From assembly GCA_031556725.1 (NCBI GenBank), contig JAVBSL010000013.1, positions 62,001 through 126,000 on the forward strand: 64,000 nt of DNA, given 5' to 3'. The notes below the pieces were generated by a model that was not told the origin of the DNA, did no database searches, and saw only the letters and a program-made list of their open reading frames with translations. Both the position numbers and the translations under genes were made by a program. Position 1 is the stretch's first letter; each line of letters begins with the position of its first letter. This document shows positions 14,424 to 22,021 of the stretch, piece by piece. The DNA is from UBA935 sp031556725 (GTDB lineage: Bacteria; Bacillota; Clostridia; Lachnospirales; Lachnospiraceae).

Positions 14424-15596
14424 ATGAGAATTTTATTATATACCGGAAAAGGCGGAGTAGGGAAAACCAGCATTGCGGCCGCAACAGCATGTAAACTTGC
14501 AGGTATGGGTAAGAAAGTATTGATTATGAGTACTGACCAGGCTCACAGTCTGGGGGACTCTTTTGGCAGGAAGCTTGGAAATGCGCCAACTAAGATAGAT
14601 TATTCTACAGGTGATAAAAATTTATATGCCATGGAAATTGATGCGGTAGCGGAAAGTGAAAAGGCCTGGGGAAATTTAAAAGAATATATGAAACGACTGC
14701 TTACTTCTCAGTCAGGAGAAAGTATTGAAGTAGAAGAACTATTAGTTTTTCCGGGATTTGAAGAGCTTTTTTCCCTATTTAAGATATTGGAGATTTATCA
14801 GGAAAATCAATATGATGTACTGATCGTGGATTGTGCACCGACCGGAGAAACCATGTCCCTTTTAAAGTTTCCCGAAATGATGGAAGGGTGGCTGATGCGG
14901 ATCCTGCCTCTGAAACGGAAGGCGCTTAAGGTAGCCGGACCGATTGTGGAGAAAACGGCCAAGATTCCCATGCCGGAGGATACTATTTTTGATGATATAG
15001 AGTATTTATATGGAAAAATAGAGGAATTACGAAATCTGCTGCTGCAAAAAAATATTGTCAGTATGCGTATTGTGACTACTCCGGAAAAGATTGTGGTTAA
15101 GGAATCAAAACGGAATTTTTCTTATTTGCAATTGTATGATATGAATGTGGATGCCATTATTGTAAATAAAATTTATCCCCGGGAGTCTCTATCGGGATAT
15201 TTCCATAAGTGGATTGAAAATCAGGAGAATAGCTTAAGGGATATTGAAGACAGCTTTGCCGGAATACCGATTATGCATATGGAACTTTTAAAACATGAAT
15301 TGCATACGCCGGAGCGGCTTGAGGCCGCCGCGGAAATGATTTATAAAGATATAAATCCCATGGATGTTTTGTTTCAGGGGAAAATATTTACCCTGGATGA
15401 GCAGGAAGGAGTATATTGGTTCCGCATTAAATTGCCCTTTTTAGATAAAAAAGATTTGGATTTGCTGCAAAAAGGGGATGAACTGTTTATCAATATTCAA
15501 AATCAATACCGCAGCTTTGTCCTTCCGGCAAAGCTAAAGGGTAAGTCAATTACAGGGGCTAAATATGAAAATGGTATTTTGAATATATTATTTTGA
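14424..15596 (+). CDS. ArsA/Get3-type ATPase with Hsp20-like C-terminal domain (copy 2)
   Basis: A 390-aa paralogue of the first ATPase with the same layout: GKGGVGKTS at 8-16, 'STDQAHSLGDSFG' at about 38, 'VDCAPTGETMSLLKFPE' at about 133-149, and a C-terminal Hsp20-like domain (about 322-390: 'VYWFRIKLPFLDKKDLDLLQ', 'DELFINIQNQYRSFVLP', 'AKYENGILNILF'). As in copy 1, the His of the arsenite-pump signature is replaced by Glu. Two half-sized ATPases from one operon suggest a heterodimer, mirroring the fused A1-A2 halves of classical ArsA. ATG after GAAAGACGAGG. The gene ends convergently, overlapping the 3' end of the next minus-strand gene by 9 nt. Confidence 0.9.
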   Translation: MRILLYTGKGGVGKTSIAAATACKLAGMGKKVLIMSTDQAHSLGDSFGRKLGNAPTKIDYSTGDKNLYAMEIDAVAESEKAWGNLKEYMKRLLTSQSGESIEVEELLVFPGFEELFSLFKILEIYQENQYDVLIVDCAPTGETMSLLKFPEMMEGWLMRILPLKRKALKVAGPIVEKTAKIPMPEDTIFDDIEYLYGKIEELRNLLLQKNIVSMRIVTTPEKIVVKESKRNFSYLQLYDMNVDAIIVNKIYPRESLSGYFHKWIENQENSLRDIEDSFAGIPIMHMELLKHELHTPERLEAAAEMIYKDINPMDVLFQGKIFTLDEQEGVYWFRIKLPFLDKKDLDLLQKGDELFINIQNQYRSFVLPAKLKGKSITGAKYENGILNILF

Positions 15597-16607
15597 TTTA
15601 AAACCGTTTAACAGAATGGTGGCAGCAGTGGTCTCATCGTCCTGATAGGTTAAAAAGAATACGTAGGAGGTGTCCTCTTTTCTTATAAAGTAGAGATCCT
15701 GATTAATTTCCCAACCTTGATAAAAGGAGGAAAGGGAATCAATATGGGTTTTAATAGCATCCTTACCGGCCAGAGTTGTATAACCAAAATGATTATCGGG
15801 GATTCCAATGAGCGATAGGGATGCCTCAACATACTCACGATCCGTCAAGGAATCTGCTACTTTTTCAGTCATGACAAGGACATAAGGTGTACCGGAAGGA
15901 GAACTGCACACCATTAACATAGAGGCATCCAAATCGTCTAAAAGTACATTCAAATCATCCAGATCGTTACTGATTGACATAACGTAATCATCCGGTGCGG
16001 TAAAGGTAAAGCCCAGCCAGTTATCTTCATAATCGAAACTGCTGTCTACACTTCTTTCATAGGGGTCTGTATCTGCCGAATCAACATTCGTTGCATCCAG
16101 ATCCCTGGTGTCTGGTATACTGGCAGTCGCTTCCGAAGGCGAAGCTGTATCGGTATCGTTTAGTTTGTGAAATTTATAAGAATTATTTTCAAAAGTAATA
16201 TTTGCCTGTAAAGTGTTGGTTCGGCCATCATGGGACAATATGCCGTATTCGGCATTTTTATAATCTGTACCGAGAAAATTTATTCCATTCCCCTCAGGAG
16301 TGGTGATAGAAACCCATTCGTATTGACCATTTTTAACATATTCGTCGGCAAATTCCTTTAACTGGTTGGAGGAAATAGTGTCCAACTGGTTTTTTGAGAT
16401 TTCCACATAGCCCCTTTGTCCAGATGTTTCGCCAGCTTCATCGGTTACATCCTGAGTCTGAAACTGGGCATCCATTAAGGGATTTGGAATCTGAGCATCG
16501 GTGTTCCAAAGGGTGATCTGCTGCATGAGAATATAAATAATAAGTCCGGAAGTCAAGATAAAAATAGCAATAAAAATACTGATAAAGATAGAATAACCCG
16601 TTTTCAT
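15588..16607 (-). CDS. Hypothetical membrane-anchored protein
   Basis: A 339-aa protein with one N-terminal membrane segment (about 7-28: FISIFIAIFILTSGLIIYIL) and a large extracytoplasmic part. A low-complexity Asp/Ser/Thr-rich stretch lies at about 150-180. A C-terminal alpha/beta domain (about 190-339) begins 'DNWLGFTFTAPDDYVMSISN' and resembles domains that monitor short hydrophobic faces, but I do not recognise a family. ATG with GGAGGGG 9 nt upstream on the minus strand. It is transcribed towards the second arsA gene, overlapping its last 9 nt. Divergent from the acetyltransferase gene. No function is assigned. Confidence 0.75.
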   Translation of the reverse strand: MKTGYSIFISIFIAIFILTSGLIIYILMQQITLWNTDAQIPNPLMDAQFQTQDVTDEAGETSGQRGYVEISKNQLDTISSNQLKEFADEYVKNGQYEWVSITTPEGNGINFLGTDYKNAEYGILSHDGRTNTLQANITFENNSYKFHKLNDTDTASPSEATASIPDTRDLDATNVDSADTDPYERSVDSSFDYEDNWLGFTFTAPDDYVMSISNDLDDLNVLLDDLDASMLMVCSSPSGTPYVLVMTEKVADSLTDREYVEASLSLIGIPDNHFGYTTLAGKDAIKTHIDSLSSFYQGWEINQDLYFIRKEDTSYVFFLTYQDDETTAATILLNGFKSK

Positions 16608-16742
16608 TATAAGCGCCCCTCCGCTATGATATAGTAAACAGTATCAATAAATAAATTATATCATTGTATATATCTTTTGGCATCAAAATATTTTATAATA
16701 AACTATATATCGATTAGATTACATATAGTAGGAGATATTTTT

Positions 16743-17237
16743 ATGAGATTAAGACCTTATCGTCAAACAGATGCGGAGAATATTGCTAAATGGATAGCGA
16801 ATGAGCGGAGCCATGCCCTGTGGTGCGCCAATCTGTTACCCTATCGGTTTAATCAGGAGGAATTCCAGCAGAAGCTGGCGGAAGATGAGATAAAGCTGAA
16901 TCAGGATTCTTTTGTGGCTACTGATGATGAGGGACGTCCCCTGGGGCATTTTGCCATATCCATCAATCATAATAAAAACAGTGGCTATATGAAATTTATC
17001 ATTGTGGACTCGGCAAAACGGGGAAACGGGTATGGCCGGGAAATGATGAAAATGGCGGTACATTATGCCTTTACCAGTTTAAATCTCGAAACGGTAAGAC
17101 TGGCGGTATTTGATGTGAATGAAGCGGCAGTCAGGGCTTACCGGGCAGCAGGATTTTCGGAAGTGGAATTTTTGCCGGATGCCTTTGAATTTCAAAAAGA
17201 AAAATGGGGCAGAAGGATTATGGAAATAGCCAGATAA
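16743..17237 (+). CDS. GNAT-family N-acetyltransferase
   Basis: A 164-aa cytosolic acetyltransferase using acetyl-CoA. Typical elements: N-terminal 'LRPYRQTDAENIAKWI', the acceptor-side strands 'GHFAISINHNKNSGYMKFII', the CoA pyrophosphate loop 'RGNGYGREMMKMAV' (about 99-112), and 'LAVFDVNEAAVRAYRAAGF' (about 122-140). This pattern is closest to ribosomal-protein (RimJ/RimL-like) acetyltransferases. The ATG at 16743 is chosen because TAGGAG lies 8 nt upstream; an upstream in-frame codon at 16677 has no ribosome binding site. It is followed after 24 nt by the kinase-like gene. Substrate unknown. Confidence 0.88.
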   Translation: MRLRPYRQTDAENIAKWIANERSHALWCANLLPYRFNQEEFQQKLAEDEIKLNQDSFVATDDEGRPLGHFAISINHNKNSGYMKFIIVDSAKRGNGYGREMMKMAVHYAFTSLNLETVRLAVFDVNEAAVRAYRAAGFSEVEFLPDAFEFQKEKWGRRIMEIAR

Positions 17238-17261
17238 TTACGAAATACAAGGAGACTAATT

Positions 17262-17795
17262 TTGGAAACTATAGATATCATTGAACAAGAGTTTGAGGTA
17301 ATCAGGCTTTTAGGAAAAGGGAAGGGTGGATATTCCTATTTGGTGACGGATGGAAAAAGAGAATATGTCGCCAAGCAAATTCATCATGAACCATGCAGTT
17401 ATTATCAATTTGGAAATAAATTGGAAGCGGAAATGAACGATTATGAAAAATTATGCAGAAGCGGAATCAGGATACCAAGGCTGTTAGATGTCGATGAGAA
17501 GCAGGAAAGAATATTAAAAGAATACATTGATGGTCCGACAATATATGATTTGGTTCTTTTGGACCAAATGAAGGAAAGCTATCTGTATCAGGTCCGGGAG
17601 ATGAGTTCACAGCTGATCCCGCAAGGATTGAATATAGATTATTTTCCGACTAACTTTGTTGTAAGCGATGAATTGATTTACTATATTGACTTTGAGTGCA
17701 ATGCATATATGGAAGAATGGAACTTTGAGAACTGGGGGATTAAATACTGGTCCCAGACGGAAGAGTTCCGACAGTATGTGAAGGAATTAAAATAA
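17262..17795 (+). CDS. Small protein-kinase-like protein (Bud32/APH-type fold)
   Basis: A 177-aa minimal kinase-fold protein. A Gly-rich loop 'LLGKGKGGYSYLV' (about 17-29), the ATP-binding Lys in 'EYVAKQI' (about 38), an alpha-C-like helix Glu, 'ILKEYIDGPTIYDLV' as hinge, 'GLNIDYFPTNFVV' (about 125-137: catalytic Asp and Asn in D-x4-N) and 'IYYIDFECN' as the metal-binding Asp motif are all present. The core is therefore probably active. Length is much below that of ordinary Ser/Thr kinases and resembles Bud32 or short aminoglycoside-kinase-like proteins. TTG start with AAGGAGAC about 7 nt upstream. Follows the acetyltransferase closely, so co-transcription is likely. Substrate unknown. Confidence 0.7.
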   Translation: METIDIIEQEFEVIRLLGKGKGGYSYLVTDGKREYVAKQIHHEPCSYYQFGNKLEAEMNDYEKLCRSGIRIPRLLDVDEKQERILKEYIDGPTIYDLVLLDQMKESYLYQVREMSSQLIPQGLNIDYFPTNFVVSDELIYYIDFECNAYMEEWNFENWGIKYWSQTEEFRQYVKELK

Positions 17796-17851
17796 TTAAA
17801 TATACTTAATAATGATGAAAATATTTGAAAATAATTAAATATATTTAATAA
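17789..17851 (+). repeat. Two 24-bp A/T-rich direct repeats
   Basis: AAAATAATTAAATATAYTTAATAA occurs at 17789-17812 and 17828-17851, one mismatch, 39-nt period. They lie in the promoter region of the ATPase gene and each half is itself near-palindromic (ATTAAATATA.TTAAT), so they may be regulator binding sites or a recombination scar. Confidence 0.6.
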
Positions 17852-17908
17852 ATTTGAATTACTTAAAGAAATATGTTATGATAAATAAGATATTAAGGGA
17901 GGAAGGTA

Positions 17909-19105
17909 ATGATAAAAAGAGAACTATATATAAAAAGGATTCGACCATTTTATGATTCAGAAATGGTAAAAGTTATTACCGGAATTCGGCGTTGTGGTAA
18001 ATCAACAATTATGAAACAAATTATTGAGGAACTAAAAGAAGCAGATATTTCAGAAGAAAATATACTATATATCAATTTTGAAGATTATCAATACCGGAAA
18101 ATCAGTAATCCGGATTCTTTACATGAATATATTGAAGAACGAATAAGTGATGATACAAAATATTATTTGCTTTTTGATGAAATACAAAATGTTGATGAAT
18201 TTGAATTGGTAATCAATTCATTTCGGGCAACTCATAATGTCAGTATCTTTATTACCGGATCTAATTCAAAATTATTATCGGGGGAACTGGCCACACATTT
18301 AAGCGGAAGGACTATATCCTTTCGGGTAATGCCCTTTAATTTCAAGGAATATTGCGAATATCAAAAATCAGAGGGTCGGTCTGAGTCAGAGGAAGCAATG
18401 CTGGCAGATTACATGAAATGGGGAGGCTTGCCGTTAGTATGTAAAGCCGAGGATGATAGCAGTAAAGAAGTAATACTATCAAATATCTATGATTCGGTAG
18501 TGCTGAAAGATATCGTAATGCGTAATAAGATAGCATCACCACAGGCACTTGAAAAGGTTCTTGAATATATGATAGCCAACTCTTCTACGATTATTTCCGG
18601 AAATAGAATAGCGGCAGTTCTTACAGATGATTATCAAAAGGTATCTGCACCTACGGTATATGATTATATAAAGTATATTACGGAAGCATGCATCTGTGAT
18701 AAGGTTATGCGTTTTGATATACGTGGAAAAAAATTTTTGACATATGAAGAGAAAACATATGCTTGCGATCTGGGGTTTTTCCATCTAAAAAAGAACCGGA
18801 TAAAGGATGAATACAATTATTTGATTGAAACGATTTGCTACAATGAACTGATTTCCCGAGGCTATAAAGTATATATCGGAAAAACGTATAAGGGAGAAGT
18901 GGATTTTATAGCAGAAAAGGGTGAAGAAAAATTTTATATCCAAGCCGCCTATTTATTATCTGATGATGCAGTTATTGAAAGAGAATTTGGAGCCTACGAT
19001 TGCATTACCGATAATTATCCCAAATATGTGATAACAATGGATAAAATAAAGGTAAGCAGGGAAGGTATTATTCATTTAAATTTATTAGAGTTTTTATTAT
19101 CATAA
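17909..19105 (+). CDS. AAA ATPase with DUF4143 domain
   Basis: A 398-aa protein of the archaeal/bacterial ATP-binding family with a DUF4143 C-terminus. Walker A 'GIRRCGKSTIMKQI' (about 25), Walker B 'YYLLFDEIQNVDEFE' (about 84-98), sensor 'IFITGSNSKLLS' (about 112), then 'MPFNFKEYCEY' and 'DYMKWGGLPLV' which mark this family. The end holds a restriction-endonuclease-like core 'KGEVDFIAEKGEEKFYIQ', where the usual E-x-K reads Y-I-Q, so nuclease activity is doubtful. ATG after GGGAGG. Function in cells is poorly known; such genes are often isolated accessory genes. A second, different member lies at 35645. Confidence 0.88.
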   Translation: MIKRELYIKRIRPFYDSEMVKVITGIRRCGKSTIMKQIIEELKEADISEENILYINFEDYQYRKISNPDSLHEYIEERISDDTKYYLLFDEIQNVDEFELVINSFRATHNVSIFITGSNSKLLSGELATHLSGRTISFRVMPFNFKEYCEYQKSEGRSESEEAMLADYMKWGGLPLVCKAEDDSSKEVILSNIYDSVVLKDIVMRNKIASPQALEKVLEYMIANSSTIISGNRIAAVLTDDYQKVSAPTVYDYIKYITEACICDKVMRFDIRGKKFLTYEEKTYACDLGFFHLKKNRIKDEYNYLIETICYNELISRGYKVYIGKTYKGEVDFIAEKGEEKFYIQAAYLLSDDAVIEREFGAYDCITDNYPKYVITMDKIKVSREGIIHLNLLEFLLS

Positions 19106-19119
19106 AGGGAAGGTAACTA

Positions 19120-19899
19120 CTAAACAATATGCACGGTAATGCCCATATTTGCAAGGGTCTGACGCCATTCTTCCGATAAACCGCTGTCGGTAACAACATC
19201 GCTGATATCATGAAGTTCGCAGAAATAGGCTGATTTCACCATATCAAATTTACTGGAATCAGCTAACAGGATTTTCTGTACGGAGGATTCCAGAATCGCT
19301 TTTTTGGTAGGAACCTCATATCCATTGACACAGGTTACACCCAGCTGAGGATGGATGCCGGCCGCCGAAATGAAAACTTTCTGAGCACGAAGACCGCGAA
19401 TAAACTGAATTCCTTCATCACTGGAGAACATCTGGGTATTAGGATAGTAATAGCCTCCGGAAAAAAGCATTTTAAGTCCGGGAATACGCCGTATCTCCAT
19501 CAAAATATTGACATTATAGCATAAAACGGTAATATCCTTATTGGCCGGCAGATTAGCGGCCAGATGGCTGGTAGTAGTTCCGGTATCAATAATGATGATA
19601 TCGCCGGTATCAACTAAAGAAGCAGCATATTTGCCGATAGCTGCTTTTTGCATATTACGCTTTTCTACCTGGTCGGTGAGGTTGTAGCCACTTTCTTCGG
19701 GAGCACTCAACTGACTGGGATTATAAACGATGGTACCGCTGATATTTTCAGCGGTATAATTATTTTCCAGTGTTTTCAAGTCTCTTCTGACCGTCATTTC
19801 AGAAACTTCCAACAGCTTAGAAAGCTCTTTAATGGAAACAAAGCTGCGTACTCGCAAGATTTCAATTAATTTTTCCAAGCGGGATTCCTTTTTACTCAT
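19120..19899 (-). CDS. DeoR/GlpR-family transcriptional regulator
   Basis: A 259-aa repressor of sugar or nucleoside catabolism. The N-terminal DeoR helix-turn-helix is clear ('RLEKLIEILRVRSFVSIKEL', 'LLEVSEMTVRRDLKTLE'). The C-terminal sugar-phosphate sensing domain has 'IIIDTGTTTSHLAANLP' and the 'FISAAGI' and 'ADSSKFD' blocks that bind a phosphorylated ligand. The gene is divergent from deoC. TGTTAT/ATAACA inverted repeats lie between the two. Expected effector by context: deoxyribose 5-phosphate or a related sugar phosphate (inference). Confidence 0.92.
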   Translation of the reverse strand: MSKKESRLEKLIEILRVRSFVSIKELSKLLEVSEMTVRRDLKTLENNYTAENISGTIVYNPSQLSAPEESGYNLTDQVEKRNMQKAAIGKYAASLVDTGDIIIIDTGTTTSHLAANLPANKDITVLCYNVNILMEIRRIPGLKMLFSGGYYYPNTQMFSSDEGIQFIRGLRAQKVFISAAGIHPQLGVTCVNGYEVPTKKAILESSVQKILLADSSKFDMVKSAYFCELHDISDVVTDSGLSEEWRQTLANMGITVHIV

Positions 19900-19989
19900 T
19901 TGGTTATAGACCTTTCCATATAGAATGTGTTACTAATAATAGCATAAAATGGAGATAATGTAAACATATAAACTTTTTAAAAGACAATA

Positions 19990-20005
19990 TGTTATTATTA
20001 TAACA
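19990..20005. promoter_or_regulatory. Likely DeoR operator
   Basis: TGTTAT-TATT-ATAACA is a perfect inverted repeat in the deoR-deoC gap. A further TGTTAT at 20012-20017 and TGTTACTAATAATA near 19928 are partial copies, suggesting several sites that control both divergent units. Confidence 0.6.
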
Positions 20006-20121
20006 TAAAAGTGTTATTATGTTAGTTAAAGTGAAAATATACTTACAGCAAACAGATTGACAAAGCAACAAAGTCTATGATACCATGATGCTATAAAAAC
20101 TTACGTATTTTGGAGGCAATT

Positions 20122-20784
20122 ATGGAAAATTCAGAAATACTGTCCCATGTGGATCACACTTTATTGAAAGCGGTTGCTTCCTGGGAAGATATTAAGCTGC
20201 TTTGTAAAGAAGCGCTTACTTATAAAACAGCTTCGGTTTGTATTCCTCCCTCTTATATAGGAAGAGTTGCGGCTACGTTTCCGGGACTTAATATCTGCAC
20301 GGTAATCGGATTTCCACTGGGATATCATACTACCAGGGTGAAAGCGGAAGAAGTTCGGGCAGCAGTCGAGGATGGTGCTTCCGAAGTGGATATGGTAATT
20401 AATATCGGTGATGTGAAGAATGGTGATTTTGATAAGATTACGGAAGAAATAACTGTATTAAAAAGAGCTGCTGCCGGTAATATTCTGAAGGTTATTATTG
20501 AAACCTGTTATCTGACGGAAGAAGAAAAGATTGAACTTTGTCATTGTGTGACCCGGGGGGGTGCCGATTATATCAAGACTTCAACCGGATTCGGAACAGC
20601 CGGCGCCACCATGGAAGATATTCTGCTCTTTAAGGCGCATATCGGTCCGGAAGTAAAGATTAAGGCAGCAGGCGGAATCCGTACCAGGGAGGATATGGCA
20701 GATTTTCTGGCCGCAGGCTGTGAGAGATTGGGGACAAGCTCCGCTATCCAGATTCTGGCGGGTGAAAACGCCGGTACTTATTAA
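20122..20784 (+). CDS. deoC: Deoxyribose-phosphate aldolase
   Basis: A 220-aa cytosolic TIM-barrel class I aldolase that splits 2-deoxyribose 5-phosphate into glyceraldehyde 3-phosphate and acetaldehyde. It shows 'VDHTLLKAVASWEDI' at the start, 'VCIPPSYI', 'IGFPLGYHTTRVKAEE', 'EVDMVINIGDVK' (Asp pair), 'IIETCYLTEEEK', then 'GADYIKTSTGFG' with the Schiff-base Lys (about 151) and 'IKAAGGIRTRED' with the second active Lys. The ATG at 20122 is chosen because GGAGG lies 6 nt upstream; a TTG at 20110 overlaps that site. First gene of a nucleoside salvage unit under the divergent DeoR regulator. Confidence 0.97.
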   Translation: MENSEILSHVDHTLLKAVASWEDIKLLCKEALTYKTASVCIPPSYIGRVAATFPGLNICTVIGFPLGYHTTRVKAEEVRAAVEDGASEVDMVINIGDVKNGDFDKITEEITVLKRAAAGNILKVIIETCYLTEEEKIELCHCVTRGGADYIKTSTGFGTAGATMEDILLFKAHIGPEVKIKAAGGIRTREDMADFLAAGCERLGTSSAIQILAGENAGTY

Positions 20785-20800
20785 GAAAATGAGTTATCAA

Positions 20801-20826
20801 CTTGCTCTTATTTTTACATGAGCAAG
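20801..20826 (+). terminator. Hairpin between deoC and the nucleoside receptor gene
   Basis: CTTGCTC (20801-20807) pairs with GAGCAAG (20820-20826). There is no T-run, so it may be a weak attenuator or an mRNA processing site within the operon. Confidence 0.5.
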
Positions 20827-20868
20827 ATCAGATAAAATACATGTAATAAAACTAAGGAGGATTTAGGA

Positions 20869-21939
20869 ATGAAAAAGTTTACAGCATTACTTCTTGCATC
20901 TGCCATGGTACTTTCTCTGGCAGCTTGCGGTGGCAACAAAGGTGCAGCAGAGCTGGCGTTGATTACCGACTTGGGAACCATTGATGACAAGTCATTTAAT
21001 CAGGGTGCATGGGAAGGATTGGTACAGTATGCCGAAGAAAAAGGCATTTCTCATAAGTACTACCAACCTAGCGAGCAAAGTGACGATGCATATCTGGCAG
21101 GTATTGACCTGGCTGTAAAGGGTGGCGCTAAAGTAATTGTTACCCCCGGTTTCTTGTTTGAGGTTCCTATTTATGAGGCACAGGATCGTTATCCGGATGT
21201 AAAATTCATCCTTGTTGACGGAACTCCTCATAATGCAGACTACTCAGATTTTAAGACCAACAGCAATGTAGTAGGTGTTAACTATGCCGAAGAGCAGGCT
21301 GGTTTCTTAGCCGGTTATGCAGCAGTAAAAGACGGTTATACCAAGCTGGGCTTTATGGGCGGTATGGCTGTTCCCGCAGTAATCCGTTATGGCTATGGAT
21401 TTGTACAGGGCGCTGATTTTGCAGCAGGAGAATTAGGACTTGCAGCCGATGCGATCACCGTTAATTATCACTACACCGGTGCTTTTGCAGCAACTCCCGA
21501 AGCGCAGGCGATGGCAGCTTCCTGGTATAATGATGGGGTAGAAGTTATTTTCGCTTGTGGCGGTGCCGTGGGCAACTCTGTTATGGCAGCAGCAGAACAG
21601 GCCGGTGCTAAGGTAATCGGTGTTGACGTTGATCAGTCCGGTGAATCCGCTACAGTAATTACTTCCGCAATGAAGGGATTAAAAGCTTCTGTTTATGATT
21701 GTGTCAAAGGTTACTATGCGAACAGCTTCCCGGGAGCGCAGACCCTGGTATTCGGTGCTGATAATGATGGCGTAGGCCTTCCTATGAGCTCATCCAAATT
21801 TACAAGCTTTACCCAGGCTGATTATGATGCGATTTTTGCAAAGCTGGCAAATAACGAAATCGACATTACAAGAGATGAAGATGTAGATGGTGTTACCAAG
21901 ATTGTAACAGGATATACAGCGGTTACTGAAATTAAGTAA
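20869..21939 (+). CDS. BMP-family nucleoside-binding lipoprotein
   Basis: A 356-aa exported lipoprotein, the substrate receptor of a nucleoside ABC importer (BmpA/PnrA family). The signal peptide ends in the lipobox L-A-A-C (Cys about 20). Family signature 'LITDLGTIDDKSFNQGAWEG' near residue 25-45, 'VVGVNYAEEQAGFLAGYAA', 'GGMAVPAVIRYGYGF' and 'VIFACGGAVGNSV' are clear; the Asp/Asn/Phe/Gly residues in these blocks hold the ribose and base. ATG follows AAGGAGG. The following four genes encode the ATPase, two permeases and an extra transporter, and deoC precedes, so (deoxy)nucleosides are the likely cargo. Confidence 0.94.
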   Translation: MKKFTALLLASAMVLSLAACGGNKGAAELALITDLGTIDDKSFNQGAWEGLVQYAEEKGISHKYYQPSEQSDDAYLAGIDLAVKGGAKVIVTPGFLFEVPIYEAQDRYPDVKFILVDGTPHNADYSDFKTNSNVVGVNYAEEQAGFLAGYAAVKDGYTKLGFMGGMAVPAVIRYGYGFVQGADFAAGELGLAADAITVNYHYTGAFAATPEAQAMAASWYNDGVEVIFACGGAVGNSVMAAAEQAGAKVIGVDVDQSGESATVITSAMKGLKASVYDCVKGYYANSFPGAQTLVFGADNDGVGLPMSSSKFTSFTQADYDAIFAKLANNEIDITRDEDVDGVTKIVTGYTAVTEIK

Positions 21940-21951
21940 TAGCCTTGTTTG

Positions 21952-21979
21952 GAGGGGGCGGTCAAGCGATTGCCCCCTC
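21952..21979 (+). terminator. GC-rich hairpin after the nucleoside receptor gene
   Basis: GAGGGGGC (21952-21959) pairs with GCCCCCTC (21972-21979), followed by ATTTTAA. A partial terminator that would keep the receptor mRNA more abundant than the distal permease part. Confidence 0.7.
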
Positions 21980-22021
21980 ATTTTAATATATGGGAAAATA
22001 TAGCAAAAGAGGTGAGTATAG

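Noticed and set aside
12974..15596. Arsenite resistance operon
   Set aside because: No arsB, arsR or arsD is present, the ArsA proteins lack the His of the APTGHT signature and the arsenite-binding Cys residues, and the regulator is MarR rather than ArsR.
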